NCBI GenBank assembly: GCA_028554755.1 | Contig: JAPTOF010000005.1 | Location: 3,558,501-3,622,500, forward strand | Direction: 5' to 3' | Origin: Cordia subcordata | Lineage: Eukaryota > Streptophyta > Magnoliopsida > Boraginales > Cordiaceae | DNA length: 64,000 bases | Shown here: one piece after another, positions 12,200 through 22,920 of the stretch | Numbering within the stretch: position 1 is the first letter of the stretch | Layout: each line of letters starts with the position of its first letter | The notes under the pieces: model-generated | The model's input: the letters and a program-made list of their open reading frames with translations, nothing else | Told to the model about the DNA's origin: nothing | The model's database searches: none | Translations under genes and position numbers: made by a program

Positions 12200-13710
12200 G
12201 GGTGTCTAGCACTCAGCTAACTAGCAATCTGTCCTAACTGTGCCTCAAACCTCACCATTTGCTGCCTATTTTATGCCAATTCCTGTTGTTGGTTCTGAAT
12301 AAACTGCATTATCTTCATCATGTCATTACTAGGAGGTTGGCTACTAGAGGGAGCAGGCAAAGCCTGAGGTTGAGGAGCACTAGTGAGACGGGGTTGATTA
12401 ACATGATAGAAACCTGGGGGATATTGAGGACGGGGTCGCTGCTAGGGTGGAACCTGGGAATGTGAACTAGACTCATGTTGGCCTTGTCTACAAGAAAATT
12501 TTGGGTTGTCCCTTCAACCCAAATTGTATGTGTTCGAGTATGGATTATACTCACAAGAATAACCTTGTGTGGCGCACACTTGCTCTTTCATGAATTCAGG
12601 AAATTGGGATGCTAAAGGGCAAGCTATGGTCTCATGAGATGACTCGGAGCACAATGCACAAACTTCAACAACTAAGGGGGCAGAGGAAGAACCTAAAGAA
12701 CTGGTCCTATGACACTGGGATGAAATGGACAAAGAAATGAATTGATCTAGCTTATTCGTCAAAGCCTCAACCTTAGCGGGTAGGTTTAAAGAAACTCCAA
12801 CCTCACTAACACTTCTCTTGTTGCCTCCTCGACTAGACCTTTCCATTGCAAAATTTTGAAAAGAATTTTCAGCCATCATTTCTATTTTCTCCCATGCCTC
12901 GGTCGGTCTCAAAAGATAGAAGCCACCACCGAAGGCGGCATCGACCATCATCCTATTTTGTTCATTTAAGCCTCGAAAGAAGTATTGTATTAGGTCATGA
13001 TTGCCGTACCCGTGGTGTGGACATTGTCTAAGAAGATCGTTGAACCTCTCCCAAGCCTCATGAAAAGATTCTAGGTCATGTTGGGAGAAAGTCATAATGG
13101 CGGTCCTAAGGTCGGCCGTCTTGGCCAAGGGATAAAATTTTTGGAAGAACTTAGATTGAAGCTCAGCCCATGTAGTAATGCAACCATTGGGTAAGGAATG
13201 CAACCGAGTCCTAGCCTTGTCCTTAAGAGAGAAAGGAAACAATCTTAGACGTATGACCTCTTGGGAGACATTGGGGACATGGAGAGTGAAACTCATCTCA
13301 ACAAAATCAGTGATATGATCTAGAGGACTTTCATTGCTTCTCCTGTAGAAGGAGGGAAGCATGGCCAACATATTAGGCTTAATCTCGAAGTTCGTCTCCC
13401 CTAAACCCGGAATTTGAATAGCCAAATTGGGCTCAAAGGCTTCGGGGAGAAAGAATTGCCTAAGAGTGGGTTCCTCATCTATGGGTGGATCCAGTCTATA
13501 GGGCTCTCATATAAAATGAGCTTGGGCTTGATGCCCAATGTGATCATGAGGTGGAATGGGATTCATTAGGGGATTGGGAGGATTAGGAGGATGATTGGGA
13601 TCGGCCATCTCCTCAAGTAGATCTCCTAAATTCCTTAAATGTCTAGCAATTCTATCAGGTTCGGGATTAAGAGGAACTAGGGGATTTCTAAGGGATCTCC
13701 TACCAAGCAT
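12200..13710 (-). pseudogene. gag: Athila-type gag (capsid/nucleocapsid) pseudogene
   Basis: The first ATG of the conserved MLGRRSLRNP start is at 13710, and the same start occurs at 63866. The capsid-like region (about 13400-12850) contains the gypsy-type words TTWAELQSKFFQKFYP and SFHEAWERFNDLLRQCPHHG. A CX2CX4HX4C zinc knuckle (CALCSESSHETIAC) follows near 12645. After it comes a Gln/Pro-rich linker that leads in the same frame into protease. In-frame stops occur at about 13507 and 12514 and four more before 12192. Each is one transition away from an Arg, Gln or Trp codon. No frameshift was seen. Confidence 0.88.
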
Positions 13711-13968
13711 GCACAATCTATCCTAACTCTAGCCACTTCAACCCCCAAAAACTTCAATATTCCAATAACTACAGCAAATAAACCACAATCCTAAAAAATC
13801 TACTAAAAAATAAAAACAAAAGCTGAAATAGATAAGCAAGGATCAAAGCAAGATTATATGAACAATAAACAAGATAAGCAAAAACTAAACAAACTATAAA
13901 GGAAAAGCAAGAAAATAAGAAAAGCAACTACCAAAACACACAAACAAAGCATGCAAATCACCGTGCCT

Positions 13969-13985
13969 CCCCGGCAACGGCACCA
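13969..13985 (-). other. Primer-binding site, tRNA-Asp type
   Basis: The minus strand reads TGGTGCCGTTGCCGGGG, complementary to the tRNA-Asp 3' end apart from one C-to-T change, six bases inside the LTR end at 13992. Confidence 0.85.
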
Positions 13986-13991
13986 AGAACT

Positions 13992-14264
13992 TGTTGCGTC
14001 TTTCAAGTGCAAGCTCTAAAAGACCCGCAAGCGTACGGATCGTGCAATAAAGTGTATACAAGTGTGGGTGTTGAACCACAGGGAGGCATGAATAATGTGG
14101 GTGAATTCTATGCTTGGTGTTCTAGAAAGTGCCAAAAAGAAAGATCTAAACTAGACATATTTTTGGGGTTTTGGATTATTGGGAGCTCTAGGTAAAGGAA
14201 ATAAAACTAAACTATGAATATGAAAAATGGGAGCACAAGTTGGTCAAGAGGGAACTAACAATTA
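13992..14264 (-). repeat. Truncated 5' LTR of the Athila-type element
   Basis: This matches 4693-4965 closely and ends in the same GCAACA terminus. Similarity stops at 'ggaactaacaatt' (14264), after which the sequence is unrelated. Only the last 273 bases of an LTR of about 1.9 kb remain. Confidence 0.85.
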
Positions 14265-14441
14265 TATTGAGAATAAGGTAGTTTTATTTACCTTAACTAC
14301 AATTATTTATTGATACTTTTTTGTGTGTATTTAAAGATTATTACTATATTAATTATTATATATTTTTATTAATTATTTAATTTATATAAAATATACACAT
14401 GAATGTGCCCTGCTAATCCTCGGGTCTTGGCTTCGCCACTG

Positions 14442-14570
14442 CCTCCAACATGGAAAGAGTTCAAGAATTACTTGAATTATAAGCATGAAGAGATGAAGTT
14501 GGAAGACTTAATTGTACAGTTGAGAATTAAAGAAAATAACGTCTGTCTGAGAAGTGAAGAATCTAGTTGA
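14442..14570 (+). pseudogene. gag: Copia gag relic (UBN2-type fragment)
   Basis: Forty-two codons beginning with PPTWKEFKNYL and including EEMKLEDLIVQLRIKENN can be read on the plus strand up to a TGA at 14568. This resembles the well-conserved segment of plant Ty1/copia Gag proteins (LPPSWKxFKxxLKH...LEDLIxxLRIEEE). No start codon, zinc knuckle or pol was found nearby, so it is an isolated remnant of an old insertion. Confidence 0.7.
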
Positions 14571-15049
14571 TGGACTAATATATTTAAATCTGTCGACTGG
14601 GGTCTAATATCAACTCAATAGGAAATTCCAACAATGGTTCATAGATACTCGGGCTACTTGACATGTATGATCGGAGAAAAGCATGTTCACTTTGAGCATC
14701 AACAACGAGACAAAACTAGACTATTCATTCTTTCGCTCGACTTCTTACTCCTGTGTTGTCTCTGTGATTGGTCGGCATTGGTTGGCCTTTTTGGTTCTTC
14801 ATCAAATTCTTATTCATTTAGGTGCTATCCTAGAAATTTTTTGGCCTTGTTATCAATACTTGCTACTTGTACTTGTCTCGGATACTTCTTGTACATGTAA
14901 TCTAATTCTTGATACACAATAGTGCGCACCGCTTATCTCTCACTTGGTGACCCTCTCTTGCTAATTGTTCAACAATTTATTGGCTTTCTTTCCCAATAGA
15001 TTGACAACTTTGCTTCATCAACCTATTGGCTTATTCTTGATTCTCATTT
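14571..15049. other. Unassigned stretch, possible continuation of a decayed Copia copy
   Basis: Several short ORFs overlap here in different frames, none with a recognisable domain. The stretch follows the gag relic but could not be placed in a Copia element. Confidence 0.4.
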
Positions 15050-15406
15050 AAGGCCAACTCTAACAGATTTCCTTATTTCTTATTTTACATTTAAAGGATT
15101 TGTAATATTTTTTTACAAGTACAGATTCTCTATTTCAGATTTACTCTAACAATTTTGTTACATTTAATCAAGTTCTTGTTTAAAAGAATTGTTATTTCAG
15201 TTTTACTCTAACAACTTTCTTACTTTTAAGATTTCCCTAATATTGTTTTAGGAGATGCAAATGCTATTAACAAATTTGGGATAAAATTTCTAAACAAATA
15301 TAAGGATAGATGTAGAGAATCTGTTGGAGCAATTTATCCTTCCCTATACCTATCCGTATATTTGTTGTGGAGAATGGTTTAGGGCAACGGTTGGAGTTGC
15401 TCTAAC
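15050..15406. repeat. MITE-like repeat with imperfect inverted ends
   Basis: The left end reads 'aaggccaactctaacag'. The right end, reverse-complemented, reads 'ctgttagagcaactccaac'. The interior repeats words such as 'ttactctaacaa'. Such 'ggagttgctctaaca' ends are common in plant non-autonomous DNA elements. The target-site duplication is not clear, so the superfamily is left open. Confidence 0.4.
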
Positions 15407-16262
15407 AGTTCTAGATACATTGGTTACCCATTTCGGTTCAATTGTGATACTCAGAGGAGGGTGAAATACATAGCCATTTTGGCCTTTAGACATTGTTATT
15501 ATATGGTATCAACTGTTATACACTAGTATCAGATTTTGTAAGCCTACGGCATCAGTTGCATCAATATCGATCAATACAGAATCATTGGCATTGTGTAGTG
15601 CATCAGTCGCATTACAATGGTATCAACATCCAAGGATATAGTATTACTCATAATATATGGTGTTAGTGTTAAAGCACAATACTATCAATCAATTATTAAC
15701 CGTATGTATATATATTGTAGTACAATTGCTTATCGGGCTATCGTAATTATTTCATTTGCATTCTTGGCACCGATTATCGTAATTGATATATTATTTATTG
15801 GCTTCAATTTCTCAACTGTTTTCGTCACCAGTGAGGCCGCTTCCTATTACTATCTGTAGTTACATGGTTTATTTTGGGAGATTATTTGTAAGCCTTCTAG
15901 AGTTTTAACCCTAGAGTATATTTATGGATTTGAATTTTTTATATGAAGAATTATTTAAATTATTGAGGTAATAGTCGCTCGAATTACAAATTTTATGAGA
16001 TTTAATTCTGTTGTGATTCTAGAGCCTTATGGGCTTAGGCTCACGCAATGTGACACATTTGGGCACGACTCCAAAGTCAGACCATCAAAGGGTCAGATTA
16101 GACAACCTCAAATGAGAACAATCAGTGGAGAAATTGACAGTTTTTCCAAGAGGTAAAAGGGTTTGGGATCATGTTTATGCGATAAAATGCAAATCAACCA
16201 TATCAAAGAGCTCAAAAGAATGGCTAAAGTGTGCATACAGCACCCCAAAACCGTGTTCATAT
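15407..16262. other. AT-rich region downstream of the glucanase gene, no gene seen
   Basis: No ORF with a recognisable product occurs. The part next to 16262 should include the 3' untranslated region of the glucanase gene on the minus strand. No unambiguous polyadenylation site was chosen. Confidence 0.45.
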
Positions 16263-19200
16263 TCAACTTAGAAAATAGAACAGAACTGTCACTGGCGGGA
16301 TTATCCACCTCAGAAGAGTAGACTTATGAAGTGAAACCGTAAAGGAGGTCCTTATCTGGACGAAGAACCGACAGTTTCCCACTGAGGGATCAACCGTAGT
16401 AATCAAGCCCAAGCCACCAAAATCACAATCTTCGGGTGTTTGATTGTGCTGTTGATAGTAGCTGTTAAATGCATAGGAAATATTCGCTGGCCAACTGAGG
16501 TTAAAACAAGAACCACCAGGGGACAATGCAGTACAATCAGCAGAAGAACACGCTCCCAGAGCACGTGCGCTCGCATTAGACAAGTCTCTATTATTATTTA
16601 CAACACACCATCTGGAAGAAAGGTATTCGACATTCTGCGCATTCATCAGTTTCCTTGCACCTTGACCAAAATCAAGCTGGTACTTGGCTTGACCATCAAA
16701 ATTAAAGATACCCCAGTGCCTTTCAAAGTCTCCTGCAGCTATACTTCTTTGATCTTCATCTAAAAGACTGAATATATACGTCTCCATCGGCAGATGTTTG
16801 GGCCTCAGTGGAGTCCCTGATTTACTATGAATGTGGTTTATGAGTCCTTTCAAGAAGGTCTCCGCATTAGATGAAGTCGCATTTGCAGCTCCATCTGTTG
16901 GCCATCCAATCTGTCCTATGATTATGTCCATCAGAGGGAAACCTGCAGTGGATAATGCTGAAACAATGGTATCATGACTTAACTCGTAGCTATTTTTGTA
17001 GATCCTGTGACTGTCATTACGAGGGTGGGCAGTCTCTTTGAAAAGAGCAAAGTCAAGAGAAGTATTCTTGTTTTGATGGTAGCTCAGGAAAGGAGAACTG
17101 GTCACAAGAAAAGGAGCTTGATGCTTGCCCAGAAACGTGAGAAGTTCAAACATAGTTTTGTTGACGTCTGGCCTGAAGTGGCTTCTGGATGGCAGACCAG
17201 ATTCTGACTGGAAAGCATCAAAACTGCATGGTACAACAACTTTCATCTTCTCTACCAAGTTAGCTTTGGTAAGAGCTGTTTGGATATTTGTAGCAGCCCC
17301 GACAGCAAAGGGGTAGAATTGGTCACCATAACTTTGGAGGAATGGCTCATCTCCAACAGCAATATACCTGTAAAGAATTTCATTAGACATGTGGATCACC
17401 AAAGAACTATGATTAAAACCAGGAGACATTGTAGAATATTCACCATACAGTTTGTAAAGAGAGGTAGTGAAGTAATCTACTGTTTTCTTCAATAACAAAA
17501 GACGAGATACCGAATAAAAAGGGACAGTTGTAACCTCAGAATATATAGCACTCAACCTCACCTAGCATTCTATCCATATAATCTTTACTTGAAATTTTCA
17601 GAAAAAGTAAAATGTCAGGACACTTCTCATAAACAGGAAATTCTTTCTGATAAGTTGGACATTAATTTATGTCCCTTTCCATTGGGCAGGTCTTCCCTTT
17701 ACCATAGGAGAAAATAACACTTTTGTTTTTTGACTAGTACAGACCTCTAATCTCACTGTTTCCTTATGTCCAGTGTCGTCTATGTAGCCACTCTCCCTTC
17801 TCTGGAGGCCTCCCTTAGTGGGTTCTCATTTTAAGAAGGGGGTTCATCTGCCATGAATTATTTTATCACTGATTCAGCCAATCTATAAATATACACACAC
17901 ACTAAAATTAACAGGGGCCACCGAACCAATCATCAGCAATCAGCACATTGGTTCTCTAAGAACATGATTATTCTACAGGTCTGGCATGTATCAACTTTCT
18001 CTTGTAATTTATCAAACAGAATATTAAACATTGAACAGGACAGAGTAAGCTCAGCTGCAGAGCAAACAAAATCAAATATGACATCACTAGGCACCAATGT
18101 CTTTAGATTATGGGAAAGAACCGGAGCAAATGTCAAAATGGGAAACCTAAGCTTGACAATATTCTTCATAGTTTTGAGAAATACCAAATGTAGAAGCCAC
18201 TAACTCATACATTTACACTCTAAATACCAACTAAATGTAAAGATGAAGCATAAAGACTGAACAAATAGCATGAATAATGACATAGTCATTAATTAATATG
18301 AGTTCCTACTTCTGACAGAATGTCTGAATGCCCATGGCTGCAATAATCATGCAGCAAAGAAAGAGGAATTGAAACAGTGGATTAGGTCAATTTGGAAGAG
18401 CAAGAATATTCTTCTTTTTCCGAAATCATATCTAGACATAATCCTAAAAGACAATGGTAAAGAACAATAAGATATCAAGTCGATGCAGCCATCCACTAAG
18501 ATGTTTTTGAGTGTTGGACTATTCATTTTCCTTCTGATAAGAATTATACAAATAGATGTTCCCTAAGCTCATTATATTGTGAACCTAGAGGCAGCATTTG
18601 CAACTATGGCACTAAGATGACCATAAGGAATTGGTGACAGAGATAGACATGATAAGCTTACCTTTCTTTTCCCTTCCCTCTCAATCTGCAAAATGCATGT
18701 TCATGACTAGATGTTCACAAAAACACTGTCCTAATTGAAAAGGCTGCTTAAAGAAACAGCTTTTGAAAAATATTTAGTTTTTGGAAATAAGGTTCCAGAA
18801 AAGTGTTCATCTTATCTACGGGAAGAAGGTAAAAAAAAAAAAGTGCCCAGTTCTTGGGATAGAAGGAATAAGGAGGAGCTATATCCACATATTGATTAAT
18901 ATCTTAACCTCAAATTGATAAGTGCCAGAACCATAGTCACTCATGCTAAAATTTACGAACTCTATCCCACAAACCATTTGAGTTACAATATTAGCTACCA
19001 TCATGTAGAGAAAGAATACATACAAAATCATGTTCGTCAAAAGCAGATCAGGTCAAAAAGAGTATGAAGGTGAAAGAGAGGTCCACAAAAGCATGGCTCA
19101 CACTCAATCTAGACGTGATGTTTTGGACAAAGTAGCAAGGACAAAAAGTGTAATAGCATAACCTCCTGACTTTCCCAAAGTTCCGGACGATAAGTCTTGA

Positions 19201-20829
19201 TAACTGATAATTCTAGGTAAGGCAAGAGCAGAAGTGTTTTCAAATAACTAAAAAATGTGAAAATCCAAGATGCAAAAATCAACTAGATAATTTGACATAG
19301 TTCAGTAACTACACATTCCGTAACCAAAGCTGGAAACTCCATTTCAGACAGTGACAATCACCAAAAAAGTGCAGACCAACTGAGCAAGTAATGGCAAGAG
19401 AACTTGGAGCTGAATCAGTTCGATAATGTGGCATACCAAGGTCATAACCAATTCTGGAACTCCATGTCAGACAGTGACAATCAAAAAAAAGGAGTACAGC
19501 AAGTAATGGCAAGAGAAGTTGGAGCGGAATCAAAGTTGGCAAAGTTATTTGACGGAAAGTATGCCGTTAGCAATGACTAGAGCAATAATGGCATATTAGA
19601 GAGTAATTACTTCCAACTTCTTAATTCTAACACAGATTCAACTACCATTTTACAATTGGACCATTTATAGAAAATTTATTATTTCACATCACAATAAGAA
19701 TTGGAATAAAATTAATATATCATACCGCCCTCCCTATTAAAAAAAGATATACAACAATCAGATCTTCACTCAAGAAGATGATGAAACAACACACCTACAT
19801 ATTTCTAGATTCTTCTCGACCAGTTTCAAACTATTACAGGTCTGTTAAACACAAGCTCAAAACTCACCCTTCCAAGCAAGATTAATGTAATAAGCCTAGA
19901 ATAAGTGCGCAACACATAATCTATAAACCATTCTTACATCATCCATCCTCTGAATGTGGGACGTTAGAAAGCCACTAATGCCACTATTAAACAGTAAAGC
20001 ACAACAAACATTTACAGCACTTTACCAAATTTCACCAAGCCAAAATAACAAATCACTACAACTTAGAACAGAAAATCACTAACCAGTTAAAAATACGGAA
20101 GTATTCACAAAAAGCAAAGCAAATAAAAACTAGAGCTACATTTAGAATGAATAAAACATAATGTAACATCGGAAGCACAAAACAAGAACCTGCGAGCAAT
20201 CACATAAATTAGGGTCCTAGACGAAAAAATTATTCGGGACTCAAAATCGATTAGCCTAAACCACTTTTAATCATATTACTCCTAGCGCGTGTCAGAAATA
20301 ATAATACTTAAAACTTCTGGCCTACGTAACACCGAGCGTCATCAACTATCCCAAAATACTTAAGCCCGACAGCAGAAGTAATCCCAAGCCTTGTAAGGTG
20401 AACACAAATCTTACAAAAAACCGATACAAGGGCATTACAAGAAGTGCAAAAGAGGGAGTGGGAAAGAGAGAGAATGTCATACTCAATGCGGACGCTAGAA
20501 GGGGCAGTGGTGACGAAGCGAGTGAGATTATCGTGGACCCAACTTCGAGCAGCTTTCAAGGAAGCGTTTAAGCTGCGAAGCATAGAGTTGGGAATGCCGA
20601 CGGTCACATATATGCCGGAGCCGGCGAGGGCTTCAAGGACTGATGGGTCGGGGTCAAAGAGCTTCACTTTGCTGATGTTGTTGGCCTTCAGGAGCTCCAC
20701 AACCTTGGGCGGTGGCAAAGGGTGGGATGATGTGGTCCCCCAGTTCACGCCTATGGGGCTGGCCGTACGGAAGTTCCAAACGGTTAGCGATAGTGTAAGA
20801 ACTATTACAAGGCCTGCTTTTGAAGGCAT
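16263..20829 (-). CDS. Glucan endo-1,3-beta-glucosidase-like protein (GH17 + X8, GPI-anchored), two exons
   Basis: Exon 1 is 20829-20483 and exon 2 is 17367-16263. A GT...AG intron of 3115 bp joins them in phase (ATTGA|gtatga ... ttacag|GTATATT), giving 483 residues. A signal peptide (about 1-23) leads to a GH17 barrel (about 25-350), an X8/CBM43 Cys-rich module (about 369-455, starting RWCVVNN) and a hydrophobic tail (about 467-483) typical of GPI attachment. Family members hydrolyse or bind beta-1,3-glucan (callose) at the cell wall and plasmodesmata. The acid/base Glu is present (VGDEP, E123). The nucleophile position reads GQIGWPTDG, with Gln268 in place of Glu, so hydrolytic activity is doubtful. 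Length and domain order are normal for the family. A TATA box lies at 20934-20940. Confidence 0.9.
17368..20482 (-). other. Long single intron of the glucanase gene
   Basis: At 3.1 kb it is long for this family. It has GT and AG borders and keeps the reading frame. It contains a roughly 120 bp tandem duplication at 19320-19550. No coding exon or nested gene was recognised in it. Confidence 0.8.
19320..19550. repeat. Two-copy tandem duplication inside the glucanase intron
   Basis: The phrases 'tcagacagtgacaatca', 'agcaagtaatggcaagaga' and 'ttggagc.gaatca' occur twice in the same order, about 120 bp apart (from about 19320 and from about 19441). The copies differ by scattered substitutions and a small indel. 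Confidence 0.8.
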
Positions 20830-20933
20830 TATTATGCGAATGGAGTTTGCTAGCTTACAGAGAGACTTGTGCTGCTGCTTTTGTTGGTTGTTGCATTTGA
20901 GGATGTTTGTGGGGGGGGGGGAGGGTGTAGCGC

Positions 20934-20940
20934 TTTTATA
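20934..20940 (-). promoter_or_regulatory. TATA box of the glucanase gene
   Basis: The minus strand reads ATATAAAAGCGC, about 105-110 bp before the ATG at 20829, a normal distance for a plant core promoter. A run of 11 G on the plus strand (20911-20921), poly-C in the transcript, lies between the two. Confidence 0.6.
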
Positions 20941-20959
20941 TGGGAATGATAATAAAGCT

Positions 20960-22690
20960 GTCAGGTGTGTGAATTATGGTCGAGTTGTTTAAATTTTTCT
21001 CAAATATCCCTTTTTTTTTAAAATTCTGGAGCAAATTTGAGGTGGTCAAAAAAACTTTTCTGCCTTTCCCGCCTATTGCCATCATATTGGCATGAGAATA
21101 ATAAAAAGGAGAACAAAAATAAGGTGGGCCATGATCCATTGCTCGGCCTGGCCCCTTAAAAACCGGTTAACGGAGGCTTGTCTTGCTCAAACGGGTCGGG
21201 CAGGACGCATTCGATACCCATCTAGGATGGCTTGGCCCGGCCCGGCCCGGCCCCCAGGGGAGTGGGGGATTTTCGGAGTTTCTACAAACATTAAACCTTC
21301 ACTAAACCATTTAGAAATATCCTTAAACCCTTAAAATCCTTTGAAAACTCTCCAGAACCCCTTCAAACAATTCTTAATAAGAAAACGTTACAATCAAATA
21401 GATTCTACCACAATCAAGCAAATATTATAGATTTAAGAAAAAATTTCAACTATAAAAGGATATTGAAAGTTATTGAGTTTTCTAATATATATGTGATTGT
21501 GTATGTATATGTATGTATATAGCACTAGTGCATGACAGATTAGCTTTTAAATAAATGAGAGCTTGATATCTCAACTATTCAAATGAATAATAGCTTGACA
21601 TGTTAGCTTATAAATTTATTAATTTTACTCAAATATTATTAATATTTTTAATGTGATATAATGTATTGTACTCATATCAGATACAATGTATGTTATGCTA
21701 ATATATATTATCATGTGTAGGCAATAATATGTAAAATTATTTCCTAATTCAGAAATAAAAATACAAAAATTTGATATATGTTTTTTCCTTCTTTAATGTT
21801 TTCACCTTTTATATTTTATTAATACATGAATGAATGCATGCATGCATGCTTACATACATTCATACATATACACATACATATACAAATACATACATACGTA
21901 CATAGATACATACATACATACATACTTATATATACACACATGCACTAGTTTTTGGTCCCGTATGTCACACAGGATCTATACTCGAAAAACTATATTATGA
22001 ATTTAATTTTGAAAATAAGTTAATGTATATTTGGAGTGTTGTGAGTTGAAATAAGTGAAACTTAAAAAAAAACAAAAAATAATTAATGATTGCAAATTGT
22101 AAAGTAAGTAGTGCATTTCGGCGTCAATGATAATAATGCATGATTTGTAAAATAGAAGCTGAATAGGCACTCCGAAACATAATTAGGTATATAGTCATAG
22201 TGTAGTAAAGTTGTCTGTTATGCATATATTCATTATACATGTCGAAATGGACGCATGGTAGAAAAAAGTGGTACAATACATAGTAAACGAAGATTTAATT
22301 TCCTTCAACTTAAGTTAATTACTAAATGCAAAAGGCGTGGATAAAATAAATATATGGTATTTATAGGCGCATCGGCGCACAAAAATATGCAATCTTCAGC
22401 CCTACTTTCAAGGTGAATGTCATAATTGGTGGCCTTGATCAGCAATAGTCCAATGGTATGATTTGTCACCTCTGTTGCAGGGGAGGTAAGAAGGAGCTGA
22501 ATATGTCATTATACGCCATGATTTCAAACAGGATGGAGGGTTAAGGTTAATTTGATCTTCTGCAAGGACAATAGCATTTTGTTGGTGGTCTTCCTCAGCT
22601 ACATGAGGTCCTTGTTAACAAATTTAATGTTCTTATCGAGCACCAACTCTGTTAAAAAAACTAAAGGCTTGAAGATTACTCTTATGTATA
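20960..22690. other. AT-rich intergenic region with simple repeats
   Basis: No gene was recognised. A 'cccgg'-rich patch (about 21178-21258, with three copies of 'cccgg' in tandem near 21236) is the only GC-rich part. TACA/TGCA-type tetranucleotide repeats fill about 21826-21936. Confidence 0.55.
21826..21936. repeat. Tetranucleotide repeat tract (gcat / taca type)
   Basis: Short runs of 'tgaa', 'tgca' and then many 'taca' and 'tacatac' units follow each other, with interruptions. Confidence 0.85.
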
Positions 22691-22920
22691 GGATTCGTCT
22701 GGATTGACTTTTTTTTAAGAAAAAAATTATTTTTTTTCCTGAAAAATTATATTAAATTTGCAATAACTATTTGATTTAGCTTTCAAAAAAGCTGAAATTC
22801 TGAAAAAAAACTCAAATACAGTTTTTTTTAAAAATCAGAATTTTCAGCTTCTAAAACAAAATTATTTTTTAAAAGTTGTTAAAAAAAGCGCTTTTAAAAA
22901 AAGTCAATCCAAACGGGCCC
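22691..22920. repeat. Tourist/PIF-Harbinger-like MITE
   Basis: The left end 'ggattcgtctggattgactt' and the reverse-complemented right end 'gggcccgtttggattgactt' are 20 bp inverted repeats with four differences. The GGGCCxGTTTGG terminus is typical of plant Tourist-type MITEs mobilised by PIF/Harbinger transposases. The 3 bp 'ata' flanks both ends, a possible target-site duplication. The interior is AT-rich and non-coding and is largely self-complementary. Confidence 0.75.

Larger units (their letters stand above)
4693..14264 (-). mobile_element. Athila-type Ty3/gypsy retrotransposon, 5' LTR truncated
   Basis: On the minus strand the order is truncated 5' LTR (13992-14264), tRNA-Asp primer site, gag, protease, reverse transcriptase, RNase H, integrase, non-coding 3' region, polypurine tract and 3' LTR. 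This is the Ty3/gypsy order. The primer and the FTDDFSVFG polymerase motif support the Athila lineage. It sits inside the LTR at 3717-4692. The right junction at 14264 ends in mid-LTR, so a deletion removed about 1.6 kb of LTR and the right flank. Confidence 0.85.

Noticed and set aside
14634..14900. ORF of 88 codons with hydrophobic segments
   Set aside because: No recognisable family, overlapping ORFs in another frame, and a position next to a decayed Copia fragment. Probably chance.
16440..17495. Four plus-strand ORFs within the glucanase region
   Set aside because: They are antisense to the well-supported exon 2.
20444..20992. Plus-strand ORF of 182 codons
   Set aside because: It is the shadow of exon 1 of the glucanase on the opposite strand.
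21178..21258. CCGG-rich patch as a possible CpG-island promoter
   Set aside because: Too short, built from a tandem 'cccgg' repeat, and not followed by a gene in either direction.
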